Assembly: GCA_035505095.1 (NCBI GenBank)
Contig: DATJRE010000453.1
Coordinates: 1-33,334, forward strand
Source of the DNA: JOPF133 sp035505095
GTDB taxonomy: Bacteria; Acidobacteriota; Terriglobia; Bryobacterales; Bryobacteraceae
Direction: 5' to 3'
DNA: 33,334 nt
The translations under genes and the position numbers were made by a program. Of the stretch, positions 25,060 through 32,129 are shown piece after piece. The notes beneath the pieces were generated by a model. The model saw nothing but the letters and a program-made list of their open reading frames with translations, did no database searches and was not told the DNA's origin. The stretch's first letter is position 1. Every line of letters starts with the position of its first letter.

Positions 25060-25887
25060 ATGCGATATGGTTCGGCAGTGTTGCTGGTCGCCGCCATCCT
25101 GAGCCTGTTTGGGGTTTTACGCGCGCAGCGGCCTTTCAAACAATACGATGCGATTGAGTACGACAATTTTCCGCTGCCCCCTGACTGGAACGTCAAAGCC
25201 GAGTGGACCCGCGCCCGGCTGCGCTACCCCAGCGTCTACGCGCGCTATGGCGGCGAGGATTTGAACTGGACCATGGACTACCCCCGCTCGGACCGTCATT
25301 TGCTCCAGGGCATTCGCCGATTGACGCGAATCGACACCCGATCGGTGGAGCAGGTGGTCGATCTGGACGGCACCGGCGACGTATACAACTGGCCGATGAT
25401 GTATGCGGTCGAGGTGGGGCACTGGGTGCTCCCGGACGATCAGGCGGCCCAGTTGCGCGAGTTTCTGCTGCGCGGCGGATTTCTGATGGTGGACGACTTC
25501 CACGGTGACCAGCCGTACCACAACGTCTCCAGCGAATGGCGAGTGTTTATCGCCAGCATGAAGAAGGTTTTCCCGGACCGCCCCATCGAGGACCTGCAAG
25601 ACTCCAACCCGATCTTTCACACGGTTTACGATCTGGACCAACGCTTCCAGGTCCCCGGTTGGCAGTGGTATCGCAGCGGCCGGACGTATGAGGCGGGCGA
25701 GACAGGCAAGACTCCGCACTGGCGGGCGATCTTCGACGACAAAGGCCGCGTGATGGTGGCCATCTGCCACAACATGGATCTGGGGGACGCCTGGGAGTGG
25801 TCGGACGACCCGCGCTATCCGGAGAAGTATGCCCGGCTGGCCTATCAGATCGCCGTCAATTATTTCATTTACGACCTGACGCACTGA
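25060..25887 (+). CDS. DUF4159 domain exported protein
   Basis: 275 aa with a signal peptide (residues 1-22, ending LRAQ) followed by DUF4159, a domain with a class-I-glutamine-amidotransferase-like fold of unknown function. Recognisable parts are the FPLPPDWNVKAEWTRARLRYP start, LNWTMDYPRSDRHLLQGIRRLT, YAVEVGHWVLPDDQAAQLREFLLRGGFLMVDDFHG, IFHTVYDLD, and NMDLGDAWEWSDDPRYP followed by AVNYFIYDLTH at the end. Members are often found with gas-vesicle/MoxR-type or exported-protein clusters; no such genes are here and the gene looks solitary. GGGAG stands 6 nt before the ATG. Confidence 0.9.
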   Translation: MRYGSAVLLVAAILSLFGVLRAQRPFKQYDAIEYDNFPLPPDWNVKAEWTRARLRYPSVYARYGGEDLNWTMDYPRSDRHLLQGIRRLTRIDTRSVEQVVDLDGTGDVYNWPMMYAVEVGHWVLPDDQAAQLREFLLRGGFLMVDDFHGDQPYHNVSSEWRVFIASMKKVFPDRPIEDLQDSNPIFHTVYDLDQRFQVPGWQWYRSGRTYEAGETGKTPHWRAIFDDKGRVMVAICHNMDLGDAWEWSDDPRYPEKYARLAYQIAVNYFIYDLTH

Positions 25888-26314
25888 TCCAGGCGAACCA
25901 TCGGAGCTTCCGCATCGTCCGCTCCGGGTTTTTCGGACCGAAGTTCCAACTAAGATCGGGCGATACGCACGGCGGACCTGCCGGAAGACTTACTCGCGAG
26001 GTCCAGATTTTATCAGCCAGTTGACGACACCGGCCACTTGAATTGCCGCAGCCTGTCGAACGTGGTCACAGAACGTACAACCGCAGCATCCACCACACCA
26101 GGAAGAGGGCGATCAGGGCGACGACGATGTATCGCACCCATTGGCCCGGCGTCTTCGGCTCGGTTCGGTTGGGCACGCACGCATGGTAGCATTTTCGCGC
26201 CCATCCCGCCGCGAATCGAACCACGGAGCGGTTGAAAATGGACTATCCTGAGTCCATCGTCAACATCCACCCAATGCGCCGGTAGTATCCGTGGAAGGAC
26301 CAAGGAGCACATCG
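25888..26314. other. Intergenic region holding one possible tiny membrane ORF
   Basis: 427 bp between two plus-strand genes. The only coding candidate is a 36-codon minus-strand ORF (26066-26176) described separately. The remainder shows no repeat or terminator; the Shine-Dalgarno of the DUF1614 gene (AAGGAG, 26302-26307) lies at the right end. Confidence 0.5.
26066..26176 (-). CDS. Possible 36-aa single-pass membrane protein
   Basis: A GTG-initiated minus-strand frame encodes a charged/polar N-terminus VPNRTEPKTPGQWVRY followed by an unbroken hydrophobic helix IVVALIALFLVWWMLRLYVL that ends the protein. The pattern (polar head, one helix with Trp-Trp and Arg near its end) is typical of small bacterial membrane proteins and unlike the Arg/Pro-rich chance frames around it. 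It is antisense to no gene. No Shine-Dalgarno is seen and no upstream ATG is in frame, so the start is uncertain. Function unknown. Confidence 0.4.
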   Translation of the reverse strand: MPNRTEPKTPGQWVRYIVVALIALFLVWWMLRLYVL

Positions 26315-27037
26315 ATGCGGCTTTCCAGTATGCACTATTTCCCCTTGGCGTGGCCTTTTCTTCTGGCCCTCGCCCTGCTTTTTATTGCCGTAGTTGCGCT
26401 GATCGAGTTTGGCATCCTGAAGTACGCCTACGAGCGCATGGGCATTCCGCCCCGCCACGTCTTCGGCGTGCTTTTGCTGTCGCTCCTGGGAAGCGCCGTC
26501 AATATCCCCGTGGCGCAGTTGCCGCCGGAACAGATGGTGTCGGGAAGGCTGGTCGATTTTTTTGGCGTTCAATACGTCGTCCCGGTGGTGCAGCAGTGGC
26601 CAGGGACCGTCATCGCGGTGAACGTGGGCGGCGCCTTGATCCCCGTCATCCTGTCGCTTTATCTGCTGATGAAGAACCGGTTGTATGTGCGCGGCGTCCT
26701 GGCCGTGGCGGTGGTCGCGGTGGTGACGCATCAACTGGCTTACCCCGTCCGGGGTGTGGGGATCAGCGTGCCGGTTTTTATTCCTCCCCTGGTGGCGGCG
26801 TTTACCGCGTTAATCCTTGGCTGGCGGCGCGCGGCGCCCCTGGCTTACATCGCCGGAAGCATGGGAACCTTGATCGGAGCGGATCTGCTGAACCTCGGCA
26901 GGATCCAGGGTCTCGGAGCACCCATCGCGTCGATCGGCGGAGCAGGCACCTTCGATGGCGTTTTCCTTAGCGGAATCATCGCCGTTCTGCTATCGCCTTT
27001 CGCCGCGCCGCGCTCTCCAGCGGTCATCGCGCGATAA
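26315..27037 (+). CDS. DUF1614 (COG4089) family integral membrane protein
   Basis: 240 aa polytopic membrane protein with about six to seven hydrophobic helices (for example WPFLLALALLFIAVVALIEF, VFGVLLLSLLGSAVNIPV, ALIPVILSLYLLM, GVLAVAVVAVVTHQLAYPV). The order and the motifs SLLGSAVNIPV, AVNVGGALIPV, GISVPVFIPPLVAA and GSMGTLIGADLLNL fit DUF1614, a predicted membrane protein family of unknown function. Start: AAGGAG (26302-26307) lies 7 nt before the ATG at 26315; an upstream in-frame GTG at 26291 is less likely. The last codons overlap the end of the convergent glycosidase-like gene by 14 bp. Confidence 0.85.
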   Translation: MRLSSMHYFPLAWPFLLALALLFIAVVALIEFGILKYAYERMGIPPRHVFGVLLLSLLGSAVNIPVAQLPPEQMVSGRLVDFFGVQYVVPVVQQWPGTVIAVNVGGALIPVILSLYLLMKNRLYVRGVLAVAVVAVVTHQLAYPVRGVGISVPVFIPPLVAAFTALILGWRRAAPLAYIAGSMGTLIGADLLNLGRIQGLGAPIASIGGAGTFDGVFLSGIIAVLLSPFAAPRSPAVIAR

Positions 27038-29285
27038 CCGCCGCCGGGTGGTCGCGGCCGGAATCGCCCTTGCGTGGATTGATTTTCCCTGCGCGGCGGC
27101 CGGGGAGCGCCAGCTCGCAATCGATCGCCACCACTTCGTGATCGACCACCGAGGGGATGGTCAGGCTGACCACGCCGTTGCTATCGGTCACGCGCGGCCG
27201 CTGCCCGCTGACCAGCAACTGCACCTTCTTCGCGCGGCTTCCCGCGGGCAGGCGCACGGCTACTCTTTGTGGTGGCGTCGGAATAAACTCGCGCAGCGGT
27301 CCCTTCATCATCATGGGATTGGTCAGATTGACCAGGTGCACCGTTACGGAATCCGTCTGCTGCCACATGGCCACATCCAGCACGCCGGGCCCCGTGACGG
27401 TGACCGGCCGCGGCTCATTGGCCGCCCAATCCACCGCGTTGCGCAGCAGTTTGCCGTGGTCCGCCGAGAGGACTTCCCAGAAAGTGCGGTCGATGTCCCA
27501 TGGAAAATACGCCACCCGGCCGCGGCCCGCCTGGCGCACATGCAATTCGGGAATGTCGGTCTTGGGCACGCGTGGAAATACCTCTTCCATGGGCAGATCG
27601 GGGTAGGAGGGAATCAGCGTCAACGGCGCATAGCTCGCCTCGATGAAGCGGGTGTGCACGCGGGACACGCCGTTGATGATGCGCTCGGTGTCATCCAGTC
27701 CGGCAAGAATCGGGTGGCGGCGGCCGGCACGCGGGTCGGTCTCCAGGCGCAGGTAGGAATTCTGCATGCGGGCGTCGATGGCTCCATCGAAGGACGCGCC
27801 GAACAGATCGGCCAGGCCGAAATCGTTGCGCCGGTCGCCATGCTCGTCGTAGAGCGAAGTTTCGTAGGTGGCCACCACGCCGCCGCCGCGCGCCACAAAT
27901 TCGCGGATCTGGTTGCACTGGGCATCGGAAAGCACCGCGATATTCGGAAAGATCAGCACCTGCAGCCCAGCGGTGTGCTCTTCATCCAGCAACTGGTCGT
28001 GCACCATCTCGAAGGGGATGCGCGCTTCCACCAGCGCCTGGTAATAGCCGAGAGTATGGTCTTCCACCTTCTGCTGCGCGTGCGTGCCCCCGTACAATTG
28101 CGCGGTCTGCTGCGAATACACCAGCCCCACGCGCGCCAGCGAGCGCTCCTGCCGCAGATACTGCTGGTTGCGGTAGTGCCAGTCGTACAGATCTTCCACC
28201 ACCGGCAGCCAGCGGCGGTCGTGGAGCGTGCCGCAGAACTTGGTGAACCAGGGACGCAGCCCGTTGGCGATGCCGTCCAGCGCCCAAAGGCGGATTTCGG
28301 CGCCGTCCTGCACCGAATCCTTCCAGCGGTACGGCTCTTCCACCCCCACGCTGAAGATGCCGCCGATGGGCTTGTTTCCCATGGTGGAGCGGTACTCCTT
28401 GGCGTTTTTGCCGTTGGCCCAGGGAGCCATCAATCCGCGGCGCGCCTGGCGGTCGGCAAACAGGATGGGGGCCAGCGAGCCGACCGTCTTCATGTCCAGG
28501 TCGCTGAGCGCCCCGCCGCCGCAGTTGGGTATGTAGCAGGCGGCCTGATGGATGCGGCGGATCTCGGTATCCCAGAGGTGCCACAGATCGAAAAGGCGCT
28601 GCTGGCGCCACGCCAGGTAAGCGCGGTGCGCGGGGTCGTGCGGATCGTTGGTGCGCGGCAGGTCCATGCCCGCGGCGGCGCGGAAATTTTCGCGGCAGTG
28701 CTCGCAGTAGCACATGCCCGAACCGGCCCAGCGGTTGCTGAAGACGCCATCCACCTGGTAGCGCGAAACGATTTCCTTGGTGACCTCGGTCATGAACTCG
28801 AAGTTGTAGGGACCCAGCGCGCAAGTCACCCACCATCCCGGCATGGCCCAGTGGGGGCGCTTCTTGCCGTCAGCCTCCACGGCGATCCAGTCGGGGTGGG
28901 CGTCGTAGACATCCTGGTGCACGGCGTGCGGATCGGTGCGCGCCACCACCACCATGCCCAGCTTGCGGCAGCCGGTTACCAGTTCGCCGAAGCAGTCGCG
29001 GTCCCCCAGCCACTGGCTGCGGTAATGCAGCGGAATTTTGGTGGGATAGTAGGCCACGCATCCGCCGGCGCTCAGACAGGCGGCGTCGGAATGGGTGCGC
29101 GCGAAGTAATCCAGCCAGAAGGCGGGATCGTACTGGCCGGGGTCGTTCTCGACCAGCGTCAACTGCGCCCAGCGCATGGGCCGGCTGAACCAGCCCTCGG
29201 GTTCGGCAGCGGCCGCATCGCGGGTGAAGGCGGCGGCCAGCGCGGTAGCACCCAGGAAATCGCGGCGATTGCAGGTTGCTTGCAT
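27024..29285 (-). CDS. Tat-exported glycoside-hydrolase-like protein (GHL6 / beta-galactosidase trimerisation type)
   Basis: 753 aa. Tat signal NRRDFLGAT (Arg7-Arg8) with an Ala-rich core to about residue 28. The N-terminal half is TIM-barrel-like in the manner of hypothetical glycosyl hydrolase 6 / GH42 relatives: RTHSDAACLSAGGCVAYYPT, DPHAVHQDVYDAHPDWIAV, YQVDGVFSNRW and a Cys cluster CYCEHCRENF that may bind metal. The middle (about 430-620) matches a beta-galactosidase trimerisation/glutamine-amidotransferase-like domain (VLIFPNIAVLSDAQCNQIREFVARGGGVVATYETS), followed by a beta-rich end. Sugar cleavage is plausible but unproven. No Shine-Dalgarno at 29285; the frame opens at a GTG at 29324. 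It converges on the DUF1614 gene with overlapping stops. Confidence 0.82.
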   Translation of the reverse strand: MQATCNRRDFLGATALAAAFTRDAAAAEPEGWFSRPMRWAQLTLVENDPGQYDPAFWLDYFARTHSDAACLSAGGCVAYYPTKIPLHYRSQWLGDRDCFGELVTGCRKLGMVVVARTDPHAVHQDVYDAHPDWIAVEADGKKRPHWAMPGWWVTCALGPYNFEFMTEVTKEIVSRYQVDGVFSNRWAGSGMCYCEHCRENFRAAAGMDLPRTNDPHDPAHRAYLAWRQQRLFDLWHLWDTEIRRIHQAACYIPNCGGGALSDLDMKTVGSLAPILFADRQARRGLMAPWANGKNAKEYRSTMGNKPIGGIFSVGVEEPYRWKDSVQDGAEIRLWALDGIANGLRPWFTKFCGTLHDRRWLPVVEDLYDWHYRNQQYLRQERSLARVGLVYSQQTAQLYGGTHAQQKVEDHTLGYYQALVEARIPFEMVHDQLLDEEHTAGLQVLIFPNIAVLSDAQCNQIREFVARGGGVVATYETSLYDEHGDRRNDFGLADLFGASFDGAIDARMQNSYLRLETDPRAGRRHPILAGLDDTERIINGVSRVHTRFIEASYAPLTLIPSYPDLPMEEVFPRVPKTDIPELHVRQAGRGRVAYFPWDIDRTFWEVLSADHGKLLRNAVDWAANEPRPVTVTGPGVLDVAMWQQTDSVTVHLVNLTNPMMMKGPLREFIPTPPQRVAVRLPAGSRAKKVQLLVSGQRPRVTDSNGVVSLTIPSVVDHEVVAIDCELALPGRRAGKINPRKGDSGRDHPAAVIAR

Positions 29286-29352
29286 GCTTCGATGGTGATG
29301 TTTATTTGCGGGAAATTCAAGCACCCTGGGGCACGCAAGAGAACCGGGGTTT

Positions 29353-29376
29353 GGCGGCCGGAGAGTTCCGGCCGCC
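29353..29376 (-). terminator. Strong hairpin at the end of the sigma-factor operon
   Basis: Starting 8 nt after the stop of the second secreted paralogue, a perfect 10 bp stem GGCGGCCGGA / TCCGGCCGCC with a GAGT loop is flanked by TTTG and CCAAA arms that lengthen it with one bulge. There is no T-tract, but it stands exactly between this operon and the next gene. Confidence 0.5.
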
Positions 29377-29384
29377 CAAACAAG

Positions 29385-30149
29385 TTATTGGATGATCCGC
29401 CCTATCCGGCCGCCGCCTTCCTGGATGGTGTACCCCGCCGGCACCTGGAAGAGCGACGCATCCGGCGACGCCAGCACCAGGTTAGTCAGATCGTAGGTGG
29501 TGGTTCCCGAGCGCGAATCGGTGGTGACGCTTTTCACCAGCACGCGCAGATCCGTGGCGCCCCAGCGCTCCACCACGGTCTTCAAATCGCGATCGTTGCC
29601 GAGCGTTCCGGCGGGAATGGTCCTGGTGGTGCGAACTCCCTGCGCCGAAACGCCGTTCACTACCTGCGTTCCCAGGTCTTCCACAGCCAGGTTGGGCTGG
29701 ATGTTGGCTAGCGCCGTGGCGACGTCCACAAGCGACTGGCCCAGAACAATCGCCTGGCCCGCGACAGATCGCGGGTCCACGCTGTGCTTCAGGGCGGTCT
29801 TGGTTTCGGGGTCCAGGCGATATGCCACGCCGGCTACCGGATCGGTAATGAAAATGTTTCTCCCTCCATTGGTTTCGCGGCGCGTCCGTCCCTGGTCATC
29901 GCGATAGATGGCTTCGCTATCGGACCGGTCCACGTGCGCCCCGTCGGGCGAGAGCGTCACCGTCCGCGCCACCGCCGAGTAGGGATGTCCGCTTACGAGC
30001 GGCGCCTCCCAAGGCAGTAGCCGCACCGAATTGTCGGCGCCAACGACGATCCCCGTGGTCTGGCGTATCGCCCCATCCTGCGGTGTTTGACCTTGCAGCG
30101 AAGCCGCCAAAACCAGCCCCGCCGCGGAAATCCAGATTTGTGCTTTCAT
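29385..30149 (-). CDS. Secreted protein of unknown function, paralogue 2 of the ECF operon
   Basis: 254 aa. Signal peptide MKAQIWISAAGLVLAASLQGQ (residues 1-21). The mature part shares long identical or near-identical blocks with the upstream gene: WEAPLVSGHPYSA, ARTVTLSPDGAHVDRS, IYRDDQGRTRRE, NLAVEDLGTQVVNG, TTDSRSGTTTYDLTNLVL and PAGYTIQEGGGR. The tandem arrangement indicates a gene duplication. The fold looks beta-rich, with regions reminiscent of proteins found near sigma factors in Acidobacteria; I cannot assign a domain. AGGAGG stands ahead of the ATG, and 32 nt separate it from the upstream gene. It lacks about 25 residues present near the N-terminus of its paralogue. Confidence 0.8.
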   Translation of the reverse strand: MKAQIWISAAGLVLAASLQGQTPQDGAIRQTTGIVVGADNSVRLLPWEAPLVSGHPYSAVARTVTLSPDGAHVDRSDSEAIYRDDQGRTRRETNGGRNIFITDPVAGVAYRLDPETKTALKHSVDPRSVAGQAIVLGQSLVDVATALANIQPNLAVEDLGTQVVNGVSAQGVRTTRTIPAGTLGNDRDLKTVVERWGATDLRVLVKSVTTDSRSGTTTYDLTNLVLASPDASLFQVPAGYTIQEGGGRIGRIIQ

Positions 30150-30181
30150 GGTTTACCCTCCTGTTGGATTCAACTCGCTTC

Positions 30182-31033
30182 TTACTTCCTGCCCCCGGCT
30201 TGGGCGGGCGCCGGCGTGATGGCGCCGCCGCGCAGTCCCCGGCCGCCGCCTTCCTGGACGGTGTAGCCGGCCGGCAACTGGAACAGCGACGGGTCCGGCG
30301 GGCCCAGCACCAGGTTGGTCAAGTCGTAATGCGTCGCGCCCGAGCGCGAGTCGGTGGTAATGCTCTTCACCAGCACGTGCAGGTCGTTTGAGACCCACCG
30401 GTCGACCACCGTCTTCAGCTCCCGATCGTTGCCGAACGTCCCCACGGGAACGGTGGTGGTCATCCGCACACCCTGTGCGAGAATGCCGTTCACCACCTGG
30501 GTCCCCAAGTCTTCCACCGCCATATTGGGCCGGCCCTTCGCCTGCGCCGTGGCCAGTTCCATCAGCGACTGGGTGGGCACCCTGGTCTGGTTGGCGATGG
30601 TCGCCGGGGGCAGCGTGCGTTTCATGGCAACCTTCCGCTCGGTGTCCAGGTTGTAGCCGATACCGGCGGCGGGGTCGAGGATGGAAACATGCTCTCCGCC
30701 GTTGATTTCGCGGCGCGTCCGCCCCTGGTCGTCGCGATAGATGGTCTCGGAACGCGAACTGTCTATGTGCGCCCCATCCGGAGAATAGGTAACCGTGCGA
30801 GCCGTCGCGGAATAGGGATGGCCGCTCACCAGCGGTGCTTCCCAGTTCAGGGGAATGCCTGCACCGATGGTGATCAGTTGCCAGGCGGGGCCGGTCACGG
30901 CATTGGCGTACTGCTCCACCGCCTGCAGTGCCGCGTCGACCCGAGCCGTTGTCCGGTCCTGCGATGACGTTTGCGCCAGCAGCGGCGCCGCCAAAGCCAG
31001 CCCCGCCGCGGAAATACAGATTCGCATCTTCAT
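30182..31033 (-). CDS. Secreted protein of unknown function, paralogue 1 of the ECF operon
   Basis: 283 aa. Signal peptide MKMRICISAAGLALAAPLLAQ (residues 1-21). Mature blocks common to the downstream copy are WEAPLVSGHPYSA, IDSSRSETIYRDDQGRTRREI, MAVEDLGTQVVNGILAQGVRM, LVKSITTDSRSGATHYDLTNLVLGPPDPSLFQLPAGYTV (shown here as one region, residues about 220-260). An extra stretch (about 25-55, AALQAVEQYANAVTGPAWQL) and a Gly/Pro-rich tail distinguish it. The ATG follows the anti-sigma stop by 3 nt with GGAGA upstream, so it belongs to the sigma operon. Its role, perhaps an envelope-stress or surface component, is unknown. Confidence 0.8.
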   Translation of the reverse strand: MKMRICISAAGLALAAPLLAQTSSQDRTTARVDAALQAVEQYANAVTGPAWQLITIGAGIPLNWEAPLVSGHPYSATARTVTYSPDGAHIDSSRSETIYRDDQGRTRREINGGEHVSILDPAAGIGYNLDTERKVAMKRTLPPATIANQTRVPTQSLMELATAQAKGRPNMAVEDLGTQVVNGILAQGVRMTTTVPVGTFGNDRELKTVVDRWVSNDLHVLVKSITTDSRSGATHYDLTNLVLGPPDPSLFQLPAGYTVQEGGGRGLRGGAITPAPAQAGGRK

Positions 31034-31036
31034 GTT

Positions 31037-31492
31037 TCAGTCTCCTGTTCCATTCAAAGCCATGCCCGAAACCAGCCGCACCGCGTGAGCGCGGCCATCC
31101 TCGCCCACCAACACGTCGGCCGTGACGGTGGCGCCGGGGTCGGCCGCCGGCAGGCTGTAGCCCGCGGCAATCAGGGCCGACACCGGCAAATCCATGCGCA
31201 GCACCCTGCCGGTCTCGTAGGAATCGAGCGGCAGCACATTGGGCACCGGCACGAACGGACCTTCATCGGCCACCACCGCCGGCGCCGCCGTGGATGCCGG
31301 CGCCGCCGGTGGGCGGGGCATCCACAGCGCCGCCGCAGCCAGCCCCGCCGCCACCGCCATCCCCGCCACGAACCGCGCCCGCCAACGCGCGTCACGGCGG
31401 GCGATCACGCGCTTTTCCAGCCAAGGCGGCGCGTCCGGAGCCTGCCATTCGCGCAACACGCGGCTCAGCTCGCCATCCTCACTTGGTTCCAT
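31037..31492 (-). CDS. Putative membrane anti-sigma factor
   Basis: 151 aa protein encoded right after an ECF sigma factor. An N-terminal cytoplasmic part (residues 1-40, ELSRVLREWQAPDAPPWLEKRVIARR) precedes one membrane helix (about 41-57, FVAGMAVAAGLAAAALW) and a periplasmic part with Pro/Ala linker and a small beta domain (DLPVSALIAAGYSLP, ATVTADVLVGEDGRAHAVRLV). This is the layout of anti-sigma factors, but the zinc HxxxCxxC motif is missing, so the call rests mainly on position. The ATG at 31492 overlaps the sigma gene's end by 14 bp, with AGGAG inside the sigma gene, indicating coupled translation. The tail shows TonB_C-like features. Confidence 0.7.
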   Translation of the reverse strand: MEPSEDGELSRVLREWQAPDAPPWLEKRVIARRDARWRARFVAGMAVAAGLAAAALWMPRPPAAPASTAAPAVVADEGPFVPVPNVLPLDSYETGRVLRMDLPVSALIAAGYSLPAADPGATVTADVLVGEDGRAHAVRLVSGMALNGTGD

Positions 31493-31991
31493 TGGTGCTC
31501 CTTGTCTCCTCCCATAATGGCGCCAGCATGCGGCGCAGATTTTCCCTGGCGCGATGCAGCCGCGATTTGGTAGCCGCCAGTTCCGCGCCCGTCGAACGGG
31601 CGATCTCTTCGAGCGGCATCTCTTCGTATTCGGCCAAAATCAAAGTCTCCCGCTGCAAAGGCGGCAGCAGCGCGATTGCCCGGGCCACAAACGCCGCCCG
31701 CTCCCCGGCCGGTAAATCCACCGGCTGGCACACCGACGATTCCGCATCCAGCTCTTCGTGCGGGCGCTCGTCGCGCCAGCGTTTGAGGATCAGGTTCCGC
31801 GCAATCCCCAACAGAAAAGCCCGTACGGCGCCGCGCTGCGGATCGAACGCCCCCGGCCTGCGCCACAGGGCCAGGAACGACTCCTGCACCACATCCTCAG
31901 CCATCGACCGCGATCCGGTCATCCGGTAGGCAAACCGGTAGAGCACGTCCTTGTGCAATCGGAAGGCATCTCTGAATTCCGGATCGGTCAC
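31479..31991 (-). CDS. ECF-type RNA polymerase sigma factor
   Basis: 170 aa sigma70-family ECF factor. Region 2 spans about residues 15-80 (DVLYRFAYRMTGSRSMAEDVVQESFLALW, then GAVRAFLLGIARNLILKRWRDE) and region 4 about 110-165 (LPPLQRETLILAEYEEMPLEEIARSTGAELAATKSRLHRARENLRRML), the helix-turn-helix for the -35. It directs transcription of a small regulon, probably including its own operon (anti-sigma and two secreted paralogues). Start: the open frame continues to 32525, but that part is antisense to the divergent permease gene. GTG at 31991 gives a normal ECF N-terminus; TTG at 32081 is an alternative. Neither has a good Shine-Dalgarno. 138 bp separate it from the divergent permease. Confidence 0.88.
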   Translation of the reverse strand: MTDPEFRDAFRLHKDVLYRFAYRMTGSRSMAEDVVQESFLALWRRPGAFDPQRGAVRAFLLGIARNLILKRWRDERPHEELDAESSVCQPVDLPAGERAAFVARAIALLPPLQRETLILAEYEEMPLEEIARSTGAELAATKSRLHRARENLRRMLAPLWEETRSTNGTK

Positions 31992-32129
31992 GCTACTGCT
32001 AGTTTCCTTCAGCCCCGAAAAAGATTCGGTGGGGGTTTCCGATACGGACCCGGACTCCCAGGCTACCTGTTGCTTTCCCAATAGAACTGTGGCATCCTCC
32101 GGTTGGGGCTGCGGCTCCCAGGATCTGGC

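Noticed and set aside
26955..29711. A 918-codon plus-strand open frame antisense to the glycosidase-like gene
   Set aside because: Composition and lack of any domain mark it as a shadow of the minus-strand gene, which has a Tat signal and family features.
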